A DNA stretch of 64,000 bases from Acidovorax sp. A1169 (GTDB taxonomy: Bacteria > Pseudomonadota > Gammaproteobacteria > Burkholderiales > Burkholderiaceae_C). The notes beneath the pieces are model-generated. The model worked only from the letters and a program-made list of their open reading frames with translations, did no database searches and was not told the DNA's origin. The DNA lies in the NCBI RefSeq assembly GCF_030704685.1, contig NZ_JAUZDX010000001.1, positions 372,001 through 436,000 of the forward strand, read 5' to 3'. Shown here one piece after another: positions 8,340 to 18,093 of this stretch (position 1 is its first letter; each line of letters opens with the position of its first letter). The translations under genes and the position numbers were made by a program.

Positions 8340-8978
8340 ATGCCTGACACCCCCGCCCCGACCACCGAAACCGACACCCCCCCGTCGTTGCGCCATGGCA
8401 CCTATGAGGACGCCCAGGCCATCTTCGCCGGCACCTTGTTCGTGGCGATGGCGCTCATGCTGTTCAACCAGGCGGGCCTGCTGGTGGGCGGCACGGCGGG
8501 CATCGCCTTTTTGCTGCACTACGTCACTGGCGTTTCGTTCGGCAAGCTGTTCTTCCTGGTCAACCTGCCGTTCTACTGGTTCGCCTGGACGCGCATGGGG
8601 CGCGAGTTCACCATCAAGACCTTTGTCTCGGTGGCGCTGCTGTCGGGGCTGACCGAGCTGTTCCCTCATGTCATGCATGTGGACTACCTCAACCCGCTGT
8701 TCGCCTCGCTGCTCGGTGGCCTGCTGCTAGGGACGGGCTGCCTGTTCCTGGCGCGGCACCGCTCCAGCCTGGGCGGCGCCACGGTGCTTTCGCTGTACAT
8801 GCAGGACCGCTACGGCATCCGAGCCGGCAAGGTGCAGATGGGCATCGACTGCGCGGTGGTGCTGCTGGCGCTGTTCATCGTGCCCGTCGACCGGGTGGCG
8901 TACTCGGTGCTGGCGGTGCTGGTGATGAGCGGTTTCCTGTGGATCAGCCACCGGCCCGGGCGCTACGTGGGGCACTGA
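8340..8978 (+). CDS. YitT family membrane protein
   Basis: A 212-aa polytopic membrane protein with five or six hydrophobic segments. The N-terminal hydrophilic stretch carries YEDAQAIFAGTLFVAMALML, followed by FNQAGLLVGGTAGIAFLLHY and NLPFYWFAWTRMG, which match the YitT (DUF161) membrane domain. Only one membrane domain is present; the C-terminal DUF2179 domain of Bacillus YitT proteins is missing. Function of the family is unclear. An in-frame ATG 42 bases upstream is possible, but the MPDTP start gives a cleaner N-terminus. Confidence 0.8.
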   Translation: MPDTPAPTTETDTPPSLRHGTYEDAQAIFAGTLFVAMALMLFNQAGLLVGGTAGIAFLLHYVTGVSFGKLFFLVNLPFYWFAWTRMGREFTIKTFVSVALLSGLTELFPHVMHVDYLNPLFASLLGGLLLGTGCLFLARHRSSLGGATVLSLYMQDRYGIRAGKVQMGIDCAVVLLALFIVPVDRVAYSVLAVLVMSGFLWISHRPGRYVGH

Positions 8979-8988
8979 GCCCCTTGGG

Positions 8989-9762
8989 TCAGAACCGGCA
9001 CAGGTAGCCCGCCACTACCGCCGGCTGGCTGGACTTGTCGACCAGCGGGCTGTTCCTGATGGCACTGCCCAGGCGCGTGCTGCCCACGTCCACGAACACC
9101 CACTGGCGCGGTGCCAGGGTGTAGCCCACACGCACGCCGGCCTGCAGGTTCAAGGCCGAGCTGCCTTTATAGGCCGGGCGGCCCAGTCGGGCCTCTGTAC
9201 CCTCGACGCCGTAGTAGTAGCCCACGGTCTTGCGGTCCTGCTGCTGCAGCGCCAGGCGCGGCGTGATGTCCCAGGCGCCCAGTTGGAAGCGGCGCTCCGC
9301 TTTGAGCGTGAACTGGCGGCCCTTGCTGTGGCCCGAGGCATCGGCCAGCAGCTCGGCCGACAGCTGCACCGGGGCGGTGTCCCAGGTCGCTGCCGCGCCC
9401 AGCCAGAGGCTGCCCTTGCGCTCGCGCATGCCGGCGAGCCAGGGCGAATCATCGGCCTCGTAGCCGTCGAAGCCGAAGCGCGAGCGCAGCCGCAGGCCCA
9501 CCGGGCCCAGCGAGGGCAGCTTGACGTCCACGCCCGGGCCGGCAATGTGGATCCAGCGGTTTTCATAGGTCAGCAGGGGCAGCGGCTGCAGCTTGTCGTC
9601 GAAGTCGCGGTAGGGCTTGCGGTCGGCGGCCACGGCCAGGCCCAGGCCCCAGGAGGCGGCGCCTGCCTCCTGGGCCTGAATGCTGGCGGGCACCAGCAGG
9701 GGCAGCGTGGCGGCCAGTGTCGCCAGGGGGCGGATGAGGGAATGCGGGAGGCGAAGCGTCAT
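8989..9762 (-). CDS. MipA/OmpV family outer-membrane protein
   Basis: A 257-aa predicted beta-barrel. A signal peptide (LPHSLIRPLATLAATLPLLV, cleavage near ASIQAQ) is followed by GLGLAVAADRKPYRDFDD and LPLLTYENRWIHIAGPGVDV, the N-terminal pattern of MipA/OmpV, and alternating hydrophobic strands ending in an aromatic, AVVAGYLCRF. MipA scaffolds murein synthesis enzymes in E. coli; other members act as porins. It is divergent from a two-component system, and several MipA/OmpV genes have such neighbours, so regulation by that system is likely but inferred. Start at ATG 9762, five codons after an upstream in-frame start. Confidence 0.82.
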   Translation of the reverse strand: MTLRLPHSLIRPLATLAATLPLLVPASIQAQEAGAASWGLGLAVAADRKPYRDFDDKLQPLPLLTYENRWIHIAGPGVDVKLPSLGPVGLRLRSRFGFDGYEADDSPWLAGMRERKGSLWLGAAATWDTAPVQLSAELLADASGHSKGRQFTLKAERRFQLGAWDITPRLALQQQDRKTVGYYYGVEGTEARLGRPAYKGSSALNLQAGVRVGYTLAPRQWVFVDVGSTRLGSAIRNSPLVDKSSQPAVVAGYLCRF

Positions 9763-9875
9763 GGTCTCAATTTCCACAAGAAGAAAGGGATTCGGGGCAG
9801 GGGACCTGCGTGGACAGGGGGCCGCAGCGGTGGTAGCTTTGCTGCGGCTGGCCGGTGGACTGTAGGAAGGCTTTC

Positions 9876-9932
9876 TTAGCCCGCCGTTAGCCCTATGGTC
9901 AGCCAGGGCGGGCGCTGCTCATGGCCGGCTAA
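9876..9932. promoter_or_regulatory. Tandem TTAGCCC repeats, candidate response-regulator box
   Basis: The heptamer TTAGCCC occurs at 9876-9882 and again at 9887-9893, an 11-bp period, with an inverted GGCTAA at 9927-9932. Two half-sites one helical turn apart are what OmpR/PhoB-family regulators of the PmrA/QseB type bind. The site lies between the divergent mipA-like gene and the regulator gene, so autoregulation and control of the porin are both plausible. Binding is inferred. Confidence 0.45.
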
Positions 9933-9982
9933 GAATTGCGCATTACGCTGTGCCTGGCCCCCTGTTTCCAAGGAGAACCCCG

Positions 9983-10642
9983 TTGCGCGCATTGCTGGTG
10001 GAAGACGACGACATGATCGGGCGCGGCCTCACGCACGCCCTCAAGGGCGCGGGCTGGTCGGTGGACTGGGTGCGCAATGGCGACTTGGCCCACAGCGCCC
10101 TGGCCTATGGCGACTACAGCTGCGTGCTGCTGGACCTGGGCCTGCCGGGGCTGGACGGCACCGAGGTGCTGCGCCGCGCGCGGGCGCGCGGCGACCTCAC
10201 GCCGGTTGTGGTGCTCACGGCGCGCGACGGGCTCGAGGACCGCGTGCTCGGGCTGGACACCGGGGCCGACGACTACCTGCTCAAGCCCTTCGAGATGAGC
10301 GAGCTGCTGGCACGCATGCGCGCCGTGGTGCGCCGGCGCAGTGGTGCGGCCCAGTCCTTGGTGGGCAACGGGGCGGTGCAATTGGACCTGGCCACGCGCG
10401 AGGTGCTGCAGGGCGGCGTGCGCGGTGCCCTTACCGCCCGCGAATTCGCGCTACTGCACGCGCTGCTCGAGCGGCCCGGCGCCATCCTCTCGCGCGAGCA
10501 GCTCGAAAACCGCATCTACGGCTGGGGCGAGGAGGTCAGCAGCAACGCCGTGGACGTGCTCATCCACGGCATGCGCCGCAAGCTCGGGCCCGATGCCATC
10601 CGCAACGTGCGCGGCCTGGGCTGGCGGGTGGCGGCGCCATGA
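9983..10642 (+). CDS. OmpR/PhoB-family response regulator
   Basis: A two-domain DNA-binding regulator of about 219 aa. The receiver has the acidic triad VEDDD at 6-10, the phospho-acceptor D51 in VLLDLGLPG, T79 in VVLTARDG and K101 in YLLKPF. A winged-helix domain follows, with LTAREFALLHALLERPG and the terminal VRGLGWRV. It most resembles the QseB/PmrA group. I place the start at the TTG at 9983 because AAGGAG lies 7 bases before it and the receiver then begins at the usual residue; a GTG at 9950 is possible. Its TGA overlaps the kinase ATG (ATGA). Confidence 0.92.
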   Translation: MRALLVEDDDMIGRGLTHALKGAGWSVDWVRNGDLAHSALAYGDYSCVLLDLGLPGLDGTEVLRRARARGDLTPVVVLTARDGLEDRVLGLDTGADDYLLKPFEMSELLARMRAVVRRRSGAAQSLVGNGAVQLDLATREVLQGGVRGALTAREFALLHALLERPGAILSREQLENRIYGWGEEVSSNAVDVLIHGMRRKLGPDAIRNVRGLGWRVAAP

Positions 10643-12036
10643 CGGGCCCGGTGCCTGAGGCCGGGTCGCGCTGGTTTCGCCCCCGGTCGCTGCGTGGGCA
10701 GATAGTGCTGTGGCTGGCGCCGTGGGTGCTGGGTGGCGCCTTGGTGGCGGGGTGGGCGTTCTACGCCAGCTATGGCTACCTGCTGAACACCTTCATGAAG
10801 AACCAGATGGAGGTGCTCGCCCGCTCCCATGCGCCGGGCAGCGCGGGCGAGATGCCGCCAACCCTGCCGCTGCTGAGCGAGCAGAGCATATTTCTTTGGG
10901 GCGCCCTCGTCGTGCAGGTGTGGTCCGCCGATGGGCGTCTGCTGGCAACGTCCAGCCCCGAAGCCACCGTACCCCTGCAGCCCGCTGCGGGCCATTCCCT
11001 GGTGCGCGAGGGCACCGCCTGGAAGTACGGCTGGCGCGTGTATTCCGAGCCCCCGTCCGGGTCCGGCCTGCACCGGGTGCAGGTGCTGCAGAGCGAACAG
11101 TTCCTGCAGGAGGAGGTGGTGGGGCGAACCCTCTACGTGCTGCTGCCGCTGGCCCTACTGGTGCCGGCGCTGCTGTTCACGCTCTGGATGGTGGTGGGCC
11201 GTGCGTCGCGCTCGCTGCGCGCGGTGGCCGACGAGGTGGCGCGGCGCGACGACCGCAGCCTGGGCGCCATCCCCATGGGTCGCGTGCCCGAGGAAATCGT
11301 GCCGCTGGTCGGCTCGTTCAATGCCCTGCTCGCGCGCCTGGACGAGGCCTTTGCCGCCCAGCGCCGCTTCGTGCAGGATGCCGCGCACGAGCTGCGCACC
11401 CCCATGGCCGCCATGGCGCTGCAGATGGAGAACCTGCGACCCCTGCTGCCCCCTGGCGAGGCGCAGCAGCAGTTCGCGCAACTCGGTGCCGGCATGCGGC
11501 GCGCGCAGCACCTGGTCGGCCAGTTGCTGCGCCTGTCTCGCCAGGACGCACCGGCGCCATCGCTGCCGCCCGCCCTGCTGGACATCACGGCCCTGCTGCG
11601 CGAGAGCGTGGGCCAGTTGATGCCGCTGGCCGACCAGCGCCGGATCGACGTGGGGTTTGACGGCGGTGCGCAGGTGGTGGTGCAGGCCCATGCGAGCGAT
11701 CTGCGCAGCGTGTTCGACAACCTGCTGGACAACGCGCTGCGCTATAGCCCCGAGGGTGGCAGTGTCGAGGTGCGCCTGCATCCGCTCGCGGGTGGCCCGG
11801 TGGTGGACATCATCGACACCGGGCCGGGCATCCCGCCCGAGCTGCTGGAGCGGGTGTTTGACCGCTTCTTCCGCGTGCCCGGCGCCGCAGCCGACGGTAG
11901 CGGCCTGGGCCTGGCCATCACCCGGGCCGCTGCGCTGCGCCATGGGCTGCGGGTGGAGCTGCGCGCGCGGGACGATGGGGGGGCGGGTCTGGTGGCACGG
12001 GTGCACCTTCCTCATTGCGCTCTGAGTGAGCGCTAA
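10639..12036 (+). CDS. Sensor histidine kinase (QseC/PmrB type)
   Basis: A 465-aa membrane kinase paired with the preceding regulator. One membrane helix at about 22-43, a periplasmic sensor of roughly 120 residues, a second helix at about 165-187, a HAMP-like linker, then the H-box FVQDAAHELRTPMAA with the phospho-accepting H250. The ATPase domain has the N-box VFDNLLDNALRYSPEGG, the G1 box DTGPGIPP and the G2 box GSGLGLAI. The HELRTP form is typical of QseC/PmrB. The sensed signal is unknown. The frame stays open upstream through the regulator gene, which is a GC artefact, not a fusion. Confidence 0.93.
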   Translation: MTGPVPEAGSRWFRPRSLRGQIVLWLAPWVLGGALVAGWAFYASYGYLLNTFMKNQMEVLARSHAPGSAGEMPPTLPLLSEQSIFLWGALVVQVWSADGRLLATSSPEATVPLQPAAGHSLVREGTAWKYGWRVYSEPPSGSGLHRVQVLQSEQFLQEEVVGRTLYVLLPLALLVPALLFTLWMVVGRASRSLRAVADEVARRDDRSLGAIPMGRVPEEIVPLVGSFNALLARLDEAFAAQRRFVQDAAHELRTPMAAMALQMENLRPLLPPGEAQQQFAQLGAGMRRAQHLVGQLLRLSRQDAPAPSLPPALLDITALLRESVGQLMPLADQRRIDVGFDGGAQVVVQAHASDLRSVFDNLLDNALRYSPEGGSVEVRLHPLAGGPVVDIIDTGPGIPPELLERVFDRFFRVPGAAADGSGLGLAITRAAALRHGLRVELRARDDGGAGLVARVHLPHCALSER

Positions 12037-12096
12037 TCCTGGCCTTAGTCGCGCTTCCTAGAGTGGATGGACTCCCATCCTCTCAAGGTTCCTGCG

Positions 12097-12738
12097 ATGA
12101 AAGCACGCTTCTTTTCCTCTTCCGCCCTGGCCTGGTCCTGGGGCCTGTTGTCGCTGTCCGCCCTGGCCATCGGCATCTTTTCGCTGCGCTATGCGCTGCC
12201 CGGCATGCCCTTCTCTTTGGACCTGCCCAGCCTCGCATTGTCGCCCCGGCCTTTCGTCGTGCATGCCGTCAGCGCCTCGCTGGCGCTGGTGCTCGGGCCG
12301 CTGCAGTTCGTGCCGGCCTGGCGTGCGCGGTTTCCAGCGCTGCACCGCTGGGTGGGGCGCGCCTATGTGCTGTCGATTGCCGTGGCCTGGCTGTCGTCGC
12401 TACCGCTGGCCGTGAATGCCATGACGGGAGCGGTGGCGGCCGCCGGCTTCTTCGCGCTGGGCCTGGCGTGGATCGCGACGACCGGCATGGGCCTGGCGCG
12501 TGCCCTGCAGCGGCGCTTTGCCGAGCACCGGCGCTGGATGCTGCGCAGCTTTGCGCTCACGGGCGCCGCCATCACGCTGCGCATCTACCTGGGCGCCAGC
12601 ATGGCCGTGGGCATCGACGAACAGCTGTCCTACCCCTTCATCGCCTGGCTGTGCTGGGTGCCCAATGCGCTCGTGGCCGAGTGGTACCTGCGGCGCAAGG
12701 GCCCAACGCAGCGTCCGCAGGCGCTGCAGTTCCAGTAA
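12097..12738 (+). CDS. DUF2306 membrane protein
   Basis: A 213-aa protein with about six hydrophobic segments. It contains the DUF2306 hallmarks: FVVHAVSASLALVLGPLQFV, then PALHRWVGRAYVLS with the conserved His, and AEHRRWMLRSFALT later. Conserved histidines suggest possible haem binding, but the family is uncharacterised. It begins 60 bp after the kinase stop on the same strand, so it may be a member or target of the two-component operon. Start at ATG 12097; an in-frame ATG at 12067 would add ten residues. Confidence 0.78.
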   Translation: MKARFFSSSALAWSWGLLSLSALAIGIFSLRYALPGMPFSLDLPSLALSPRPFVVHAVSASLALVLGPLQFVPAWRARFPALHRWVGRAYVLSIAVAWLSSLPLAVNAMTGAVAAAGFFALGLAWIATTGMGLARALQRRFAEHRRWMLRSFALTGAAITLRIYLGASMAVGIDEQLSYPFIAWLCWVPNALVAEWYLRRKGPTQRPQALQFQ

Positions 12739-12741
12739 GAC

Positions 12742-14823
12742 TCAGCGCACGCGCATGCCGGGCGTGGCGCCGGGCCAGGGGTTGAGCACGTAGATGCCGG
12801 GGTTGGCCTTCTCGTCGCCATGGCTGGCGGCGAGCACCATGCCCTCGGACACGCCGAACTTCATCTTGCGCGGTGCCAGGTTGGCCACCATCACCGTGTG
12901 CTTGCCGATCAGCTCGGCCGGCTGGTAGGCGCTGGCGATGCCGCTGAACACGTTGCGCGTGCGGCCTTCGCCCACGTCCAGCGTCAGGCGCAGCAGCTTG
13001 GTCGAGCCTTCGACGGGCTCGCAGTTCACGATCAGCGCGATGCGCAGGTCGATCTTGGTGAAATCGTCGATGGTGATGGTCGGCGCCAGTTCCTCGCCGC
13101 CGGGCGCTGCCACTTCAGGCGCCGCCTCCACGGGCTGGGCGGGGGCTTCAAACAGCGCGTCGAGCTGCTCGGGAGCCACGCGCTGCATCAGGTGCTGGTA
13201 GGGGGTGATGGCCTGCACGTCGCCGGGCACGGCCCAGCGCTGCATGTCGCTGCCCACGAAGCCTTGCACCGCGTGGGCCAGGCCCGGCAGCACGGGGGCC
13301 AGGTAGCGCGTGAGCACGGCAAAGGTGTTGATCAGCACCGAGCACACCTGGTGCAGGGCCTCGTTGTTGGCCGCGTCCTTGGCCAGGTCCCAGGGTTTGT
13401 TCTGGTCCACGTAGGCATTGACCTTGTCGGCCAGCAGCATGATCTCGCGCGTGGCCTTGCCGAATTCGCGTGCCTCGTACAACTGCGCCAGGCCGTCGCC
13501 CGCGCTGCGCACCTCGGCCAGCAGCGCCGCGCCATCGGCGCTGAACTGCGTGGTGAGCTTGCCGTCGAAGCGCTTGGTCAGAAAGCCCGCTGCACGGCTG
13601 GCGATGTTGACGAACTTGCCGATCAGGTCGCTGTTCACGCGGGCCATGAAGTCATCGGCGTTGAAGTCGATGTCCTCGTTGCGGTTGGACAGCTTGGCCG
13701 CCAGGTAGTAGCGCAGCCACTCGGGGTTCATCCCCAGGCCCAGGTACTTGAGCGGGTCCAGGCCCGTGCCGCGGCTCTTGCTCATCTTCTCGCCATTGTT
13801 CACGGTCAGGAAGCCGTGTACGAACACGTTGTCGGGCGTCTTGCGGCCACTGAAATGCAGCATCGCGGGCCAGAACAGCGTGTGGAAGGTGACGATGTCC
13901 TTGCCGATGAAGTGGTACTGCTCCAGGGCCGGGTCGGCCATGTAGGCGTCGTAGCTCTCGCCGCGCTTTTCCAGCAGGTTCTTGAGCGAGGCCAGGTAGC
14001 CCACGGGCGCGTCGAGCCAGACGTAGAAGTACTTGCCCGGTGCGTCGGGGATCTCGATGCCGAAGTAGGGCGCGTCGCGCGAGATATCCCAGTCGCCCAG
14101 GCCCTCGCTGGTCGTGCCGTCCGGGTTGGTGCGCACGGTGAACCATTCCTTGATCTTGTTGGCCACCTCGGGCTGGAGCTTGCCGTCCTGCGTCCAGCGT
14201 TCCAGGAACTCCACGCAGCGCGGGTCCGAGAGCTTGAAGAAGAAGTGCTCCGAGCTCTTGAGCTCGGGCTTCACGCCCGACAGGGCCGAGAACGGGTTGA
14301 TCAGGTCGGTGGGCGCGTAGACCGAACCGCAGACCTCGCAGTTGTCGCCGTACTGGTCCTTGGCGTGGCACTTGGGGCACTCGCCCTTGATGAAGCGGTC
14401 GGGCAGGAACATGTTCTTCTCGGGGTCGAAGAACTGCTCTATGGTGCGGGTCTCGATCAGCGAGCCGTCGGCCCGGTCGCGCAGGTCGCGGTAGATCTGG
14501 CGCGCCAGCTCGTGGTTTTCCGGGCCGTCGGTGCTGTGCCAGTTGTCGAAGCTGATGTGAAAGCCGTCCAGGTACTGCTTGCGGCCGGCGGCGATGTCGG
14601 CCACGAACTGCTGGGGCGTCTTGCCGGCCTTCTCGGCCGCGATCATGATGGGCGCGCCGTGGGTGTCATCGGCGCCGACGAAGTTGACCGCGTTGCCCTG
14701 CATGCGCTGGAACCGCACCCAGATGTCGGCCTGGATGTATTCCATGATGTGGCCGATGTGGAAATTGCCATTGGCGTAGGGCAGGGCGGTGGTGACGAAG
14801 AGTTTGCGTGCGGAGGACGGCAT
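12742..14823 (-). CDS. metG: Methionyl-tRNA synthetase
   Basis: MetG charges initiator and elongator tRNA-Met. The 693-aa protein has the class I HIGH motif at about 22-25 in [12 protein letters not shown], a zinc knuckle [17 protein letters not shown] at about 145-161, the KMSKS loop in [11 protein letters not shown], an anticodon-binding helical domain and a C-terminal EMAP/tRNA-binding domain beginning [20 protein letters not shown] that dimerises the enzyme. The start is the ATG at 14823; the frame stays open upstream but lacks family similarity. It converges with the DUF2306 gene. Confidence 0.97.
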   Translation of the reverse strand: MPSSARKLFVTTALPYANGNFHIGHIMEYIQADIWVRFQRMQGNAVNFVGADDTHGAPIMIAAEKAGKTPQQFVADIAAGRKQYLDGFHISFDNWHSTDGPENHELARQIYRDLRDRADGSLIETRTIEQFFDPEKNMFLPDRFIKGECPKCHAKDQYGDNCEVCGSVYAPTDLINPFSALSGVKPELKSSEHFFFKLSDPRCVEFLERWTQDGKLQPEVANKIKEWFTVRTNPDGTTSEGLGDWDISRDAPYFGIEIPDAPGKYFYVWLDAPVGYLASLKNLLEKRGESYDAYMADPALEQYHFIGKDIVTFHTLFWPAMLHFSGRKTPDNVFVHGFLTVNNGEKMSKSRGTGLDPLKYLGLGMNPEWLRYYLAAKLSNRNEDIDFNADDFMARVNSDLIGKFVNIASRAAGFLTKRFDGKLTTQFSADGAALLAEVRSAGDGLAQLYEAREFGKATREIMLLADKVNAYVDQNKPWDLAKDAANNEALHQVCSVLINTFAVLTRYLAPVLPGLAHAVQGFVGSDMQRWAVPGDVQAITPYQHLMQRVAPEQLDALFEAPAQPVEAAPEVAAPGGEELAPTITIDDFTKIDLRIALIVNCEPVEGSTKLLRLTLDVGEGRTRNVFSGIASAYQPAELIGKHTVMVANLAPRKMKFGVSEGMVLAASHGDEKANPGIYVLNPWPGATPGMRVR

Positions 14824-14932
14824 GGGACGGACTTTCTCAGGCGGAACCCGCGATTTTAGGCGCTTGGGACCCCCGTTCGCCCGGCAGGGGCAGATGCCAC
14901 AATGCCCGCCTTCAAGAACAACAGGGGACACC

Positions 14933-16075
14933 ATGGCAAAAATGCGTTGGGGCCGGCTCGCAGGGGTATTGGGCGTTGCCGTGCTGGCGGGCGCGGCTTA
15001 CCTGGCCTGGTGGCCGGTGCCGATAGAGCCCGTGGCCTGGAGCGCGCCGGCCGCCCCCGGCTACCAGGGCGTGCATGCGCCCAACCAGCGCCTGGCCGGG
15101 CTGCGGATGATCGACCTCAAGGGCGAGATCGGCCCCGAGCACATCGCGCTGGGCCAGGACGGCAAGCTCTACACCACGGTGCTCAGCGGCAACATTTTGC
15201 GCATGAACCCCGATGGCTCGGGCCAGGAGGTGTTCGCCAACACCGGCGGGCGCGTGCTGGGCTTCGACTTCGACGCGGCGGGCAACCTGGTCGCGGCCGA
15301 TGCGGTCAAGGGCCTGCTGTCCATCGCCCCCGATGGCAAGGTCCGCCTGCTCACCGACCAGGTCGGGGGCGATCCCATCCGCTATGCCGATGGCGTGGTG
15401 GTGGCCCGAAGCGGCAAGATGTACCTGAGCGACGCCTCCACCCGCTTTGCCCCCAAGGACTGGGGCGGCACCTTCGAGGCCAGCGTGCTCGACATCCTGG
15501 AGCAGGCCAGCACCGGCCGTGTGCTCGAATACGACCCCGCCACGCGCGCCACGCGGGTGGTGGCCCGGGGCATCAGCTTTGCCAACGGCGTGGCGCTGAG
15601 CCAAGACGAAAAAAGCCTGTTCGTCAACGAAACCGGCAAGTACCGGGTGTGGAAAATCGTGGTGGACGCGAACGACCTGGACATCGGCCAACTCCCGGCG
15701 GGTGCGCAGGCGCAGGCCCGGGTGCTGCTCGACAACCTGCCCGGCTACCCCGACAACCTGATGCGCGGGCTGGACGGCCGGATCTGGCTGGGCTTTGCCA
15801 AGCCGCGCGGCGCCGCCATCGACAACATGGCCGGCAAGCCCTGGCTGCGCCGCCTCACCTTGCGCCTGCCGCGCGCGCTGTGGCCTATTCCGAAGCCCTA
15901 CGGCCATGTGATCGCCTTTACCGATGACGGCCAGGTCGTGGCCGACCTGCAGGACCCGGCGGGCGCCTACCCGGAGACCACGGCCATCACCGAGACGGCG
16001 GACCGGCTGTATGTGCAGAGCCTGCACGCGCAGGGCCTGGGCTGGCTGCCCCGAGACGTACTCAAGGCGCCGTAG
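14933..16075 (+). CDS. Strictosidine-synthase-like / SMP-30-type beta-propeller protein
   Basis: A 380-aa protein anchored or secreted by an N-terminal hydrophobic segment ([17 protein letters not shown], about 11-27). The rest is a six-bladed propeller of the strictosidine synthase/APMAP type, with [76 protein letters not shown] and [19 protein letters not shown]. Related proteins are lactonases or arylesterases; the bacterial substrate is unknown. It diverges from metG with 109 bp between them. Start at ATG 14933 just before the membrane segment. Confidence 0.82.
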   Translation: MAKMRWGRLAGVLGVAVLAGAAYLAWWPVPIEPVAWSAPAAPGYQGVHAPNQRLAGLRMIDLKGEIGPEHIALGQDGKLYTTVLSGNILRMNPDGSGQEVFANTGGRVLGFDFDAAGNLVAADAVKGLLSIAPDGKVRLLTDQVGGDPIRYADGVVVARSGKMYLSDASTRFAPKDWGGTFEASVLDILEQASTGRVLEYDPATRATRVVARGISFANGVALSQDEKSLFVNETGKYRVWKIVVDANDLDIGQLPAGAQAQARVLLDNLPGYPDNLMRGLDGRIWLGFAKPRGAAIDNMAGKPWLRRLTLRLPRALWPIPKPYGHVIAFTDDGQVVADLQDPAGAYPETTAITETADRLYVQSLHAQGLGWLPRDVLKAP

Positions 16076-16105
16076 CGGATTCGCGGGCGGCCAGCCGCCC
16101 CGCAA

Positions 16106-17356
16106 TCAGCTGTGCACAAGGGTCTGGACCTCGGCGCCGGTGTCCGTCCAGCCGAAGAACCTGCAGACCTCGGCGCGCATGGCCAGTGTGTCCTCGCGCC
16201 CCAGGGCCATGAGTTCGCGCGTGTAGCCCGACTCGAAAAGCAGGTAGCTGGCCAGCGCCGCGCCGCGCACGTCGGCCATGTTGGAGGTGACGCCCAGGGC
16301 GCCGAGCATGGCGCGTACGGGGGTGGGCAGGTCGCCCACATGGCGGGCGGCCACGGCGTCCAGCCGCTGGGAGGGCGCGATCACCAAGAGTTCGATGGGG
16401 CGCAAGGCGCTCTTGGCGCGCACATCGGGTGGAATGAGCGACAGCGTCTGGTTCACGCGCAGAACGCGCTCCACGTCGACCGACAGCGCATCGAGGAAGA
16501 TGTTGGAGAGTGCGTGCCCCGCGATCTGCGCCAGCGAGGGGTAGGTGGGCGTGGGGTTGGCGGCCGCGTCGCCCTTGGGTTCGTGCATGCGGCCGGCGCC
16601 CACCACCAGGATGCGCTCGGCCCCCAGGTGGATGGCTGGCGCAATCGGTGCCGACTGGCGCATGGAGCCGTCGCCAAAGAACTCCATGTGGTCCCCGATG
16701 CTGATGGCCTTGGCCGGGAACACGAAGGGGATGGCCGAGGAGGCCAGCAGGTGCTCGTGCGTGATGCGGTCGCGCGCCGCCTTGCGCTGCGAGCGCACCC
16801 AGGGCTGCAGCGGGGCCTCGGTCTCGAAGAAGGTCACGTGCTCGCCCGAGCTGTAGCTCGACGCCGTGACGGCCAGGGCCTTGAGGTGGCCCTTTTTCAA
16901 AAGGCGCGGCAGGCGCACCAGCGGCACCATCTTGACCAGCAGCTTTTCGAGCGGCGCATTGTCCAGCAGCGAGCGCGGCCGCATGCGCCGCCAGCGCGCC
17001 AGGGCCCAGCCCAGCGACAGCAGCGAGAGCCAGCGCGCGCCGCTGCGCAGCACGCTCAGCGAGTCGGCCCGGTACACCTGCTGCGCATGGAAGTCGCGCC
17101 AGACGCGGGCGATGCGGCGCACGGCCCGGTCGAAGTTGTCGGCCCCGCAGGCCAGCGCCGCCGCATTGATGGCCCCGGCCGAGGTGCCGGTGATGATGGG
17201 AAAGGGGTTGGGTTCGTCGCCCGCACCACAGGCCAGGCGCAGGTCGGCAATGGCTTCGAGCACCCCCACCTGGTAGGCCGCCCGGGCGCCGCCGCCCGTC
17301 AGCAGAAGGCCCGTGGCAAGGGGGGCAGGCGGGGCGGGGCTGTCGGGTGATTGCAT
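16106..17356 (-). CDS. Patatin-like phospholipase
   Basis: A 416-aa predicted acyl hydrolase. The oxyanion loop LLTGGGARAAYQVGVLEA is at about 18-35, the nucleophile S59 lies in the elbow GTSAG, and the dyad aspartate D229 is in FFGDGSM, so the Ser-Asp dyad is complete. The C-terminal third carries YLLFESGYTRELMALGREDT and no signal peptide is visible, unlike ExoU-type toxins with large extra domains. Members release fatty acids from phospholipids or storage lipids. It converges with the propeller gene. I find no nearby partner that points to a specific substrate. Confidence 0.88.
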   Translation of the reverse strand: MQSPDSPAPPAPLATGLLLTGGGARAAYQVGVLEAIADLRLACGAGDEPNPFPIITGTSAGAINAAALACGADNFDRAVRRIARVWRDFHAQQVYRADSLSVLRSGARWLSLLSLGWALARWRRMRPRSLLDNAPLEKLLVKMVPLVRLPRLLKKGHLKALAVTASSYSSGEHVTFFETEAPLQPWVRSQRKAARDRITHEHLLASSAIPFVFPAKAISIGDHMEFFGDGSMRQSAPIAPAIHLGAERILVVGAGRMHEPKGDAAANPTPTYPSLAQIAGHALSNIFLDALSVDVERVLRVNQTLSLIPPDVRAKSALRPIELLVIAPSQRLDAVAARHVGDLPTPVRAMLGALGVTSNMADVRGAALASYLLFESGYTRELMALGREDTLAMRAEVCRFFGWTDTGAEVQTLVHS

Positions 17357-17445
17357 CGGTGCACGGGGTCTGTGGCGTCAGGGCCAAGTGTGCTGCGTTG
17401 CCCGCAGGCCGCCACTTGGGGAAACCCGCATGGCGGGCGGCCGGA

Positions 17446-18009
17446 TCAGGCCTTTGCGAGAAGGAGGGCGGCGACGCCCGGGCCCTGCAGCACGGTGATG
17501 CCGTTGTCGCGCGCAAACAGGCGGGCGTTGTCGGAGAGCTGCCCCTGGGTCATCACATAGATCCCTGCCGAAGCCCCCTGCGCCTGCATGGCGGCCTGCA
17601 GTTCGCGCATCGGCTCGACGCCATGGGTCGCAGCCTTCCAGCGTTTGGCGCTGATCAGGGTGGCCTGGCCGCCCTTGGCCACGCGCAGGTCCACGGGGCC
17701 GGACCGGGGCTTTTCAACCGTGCAGCCTTCGCGCACCCAGGCGGCTTCCAGCGCATCGGCAAACTGGCGCCAGGGCATGCTGTTCACGGCGCCCAGCATT
17801 TCCTCGACCTTGGCGGGGCTCGGGGCTCTGAGCTGGCGCCAGGCCGCAATGCAGCCCACCACGAAGATCGGCAGCGTGCCCACGGCGCCGACATAGGCGT
17901 ACTCGCGCGGCAGCAGGGCGCCGGCGCCCAGTGCGATCACCCCCACCACCAGAAAGCTGACCCACCAGGGCGAGCGCAGCAGCACGGCGAACAGGGATTT
18001 CTCGGCCAT
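17446..18009 (-). CDS. Membrane-anchored Mrr-type restriction endonuclease domain protein
   Basis: A 187-aa protein with two hydrophobic segments (about 13-33 and 39-57) and a C-terminal domain like the Mrr_cat (type IV restriction endonuclease-like) fold: GPVDLRVAKGGQATLISAKRW, then GVEPMRELQAAMQAQGASAG and NARLFARDNGITVLQGPGVAALL. The Asp of GPVD and the Lys of SAKRW fit the PD-(D/E)xK core, but the usual Gln/Glu of QCKRW is Ser here, so catalysis is doubtful. Role unknown; such proteins recur in beta-proteobacteria. An in-frame GTG at 18021 is an alternative start. Confidence 0.72.
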   Translation of the reverse strand: MAEKSLFAVLLRSPWWVSFLVVGVIALGAGALLPREYAYVGAVGTLPIFVVGCIAAWRQLRAPSPAKVEEMLGAVNSMPWRQFADALEAAWVREGCTVEKPRSGPVDLRVAKGGQATLISAKRWKAATHGVEPMRELQAAMQAQGASAGIYVMTQGQLSDNARLFARDNGITVLQGPGVAALLLAKA

Positions 18010-18093
18010 CTTGAATTTCACGGGGGGCTTTCGGGAGTCGGTGACAGAAGGGGGAAGACGCGCATTGTCCCGCACTTGGATCAGGGAAGGCTG

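Noticed and set aside
9895..12036. A regulator-kinase fusion suggested by a frame open through both genes
   Set aside because: The regulator lies in a different frame and ends with TGA overlapping the kinase ATG; the open frame upstream of the kinase reads as arginine/alanine-rich noise.
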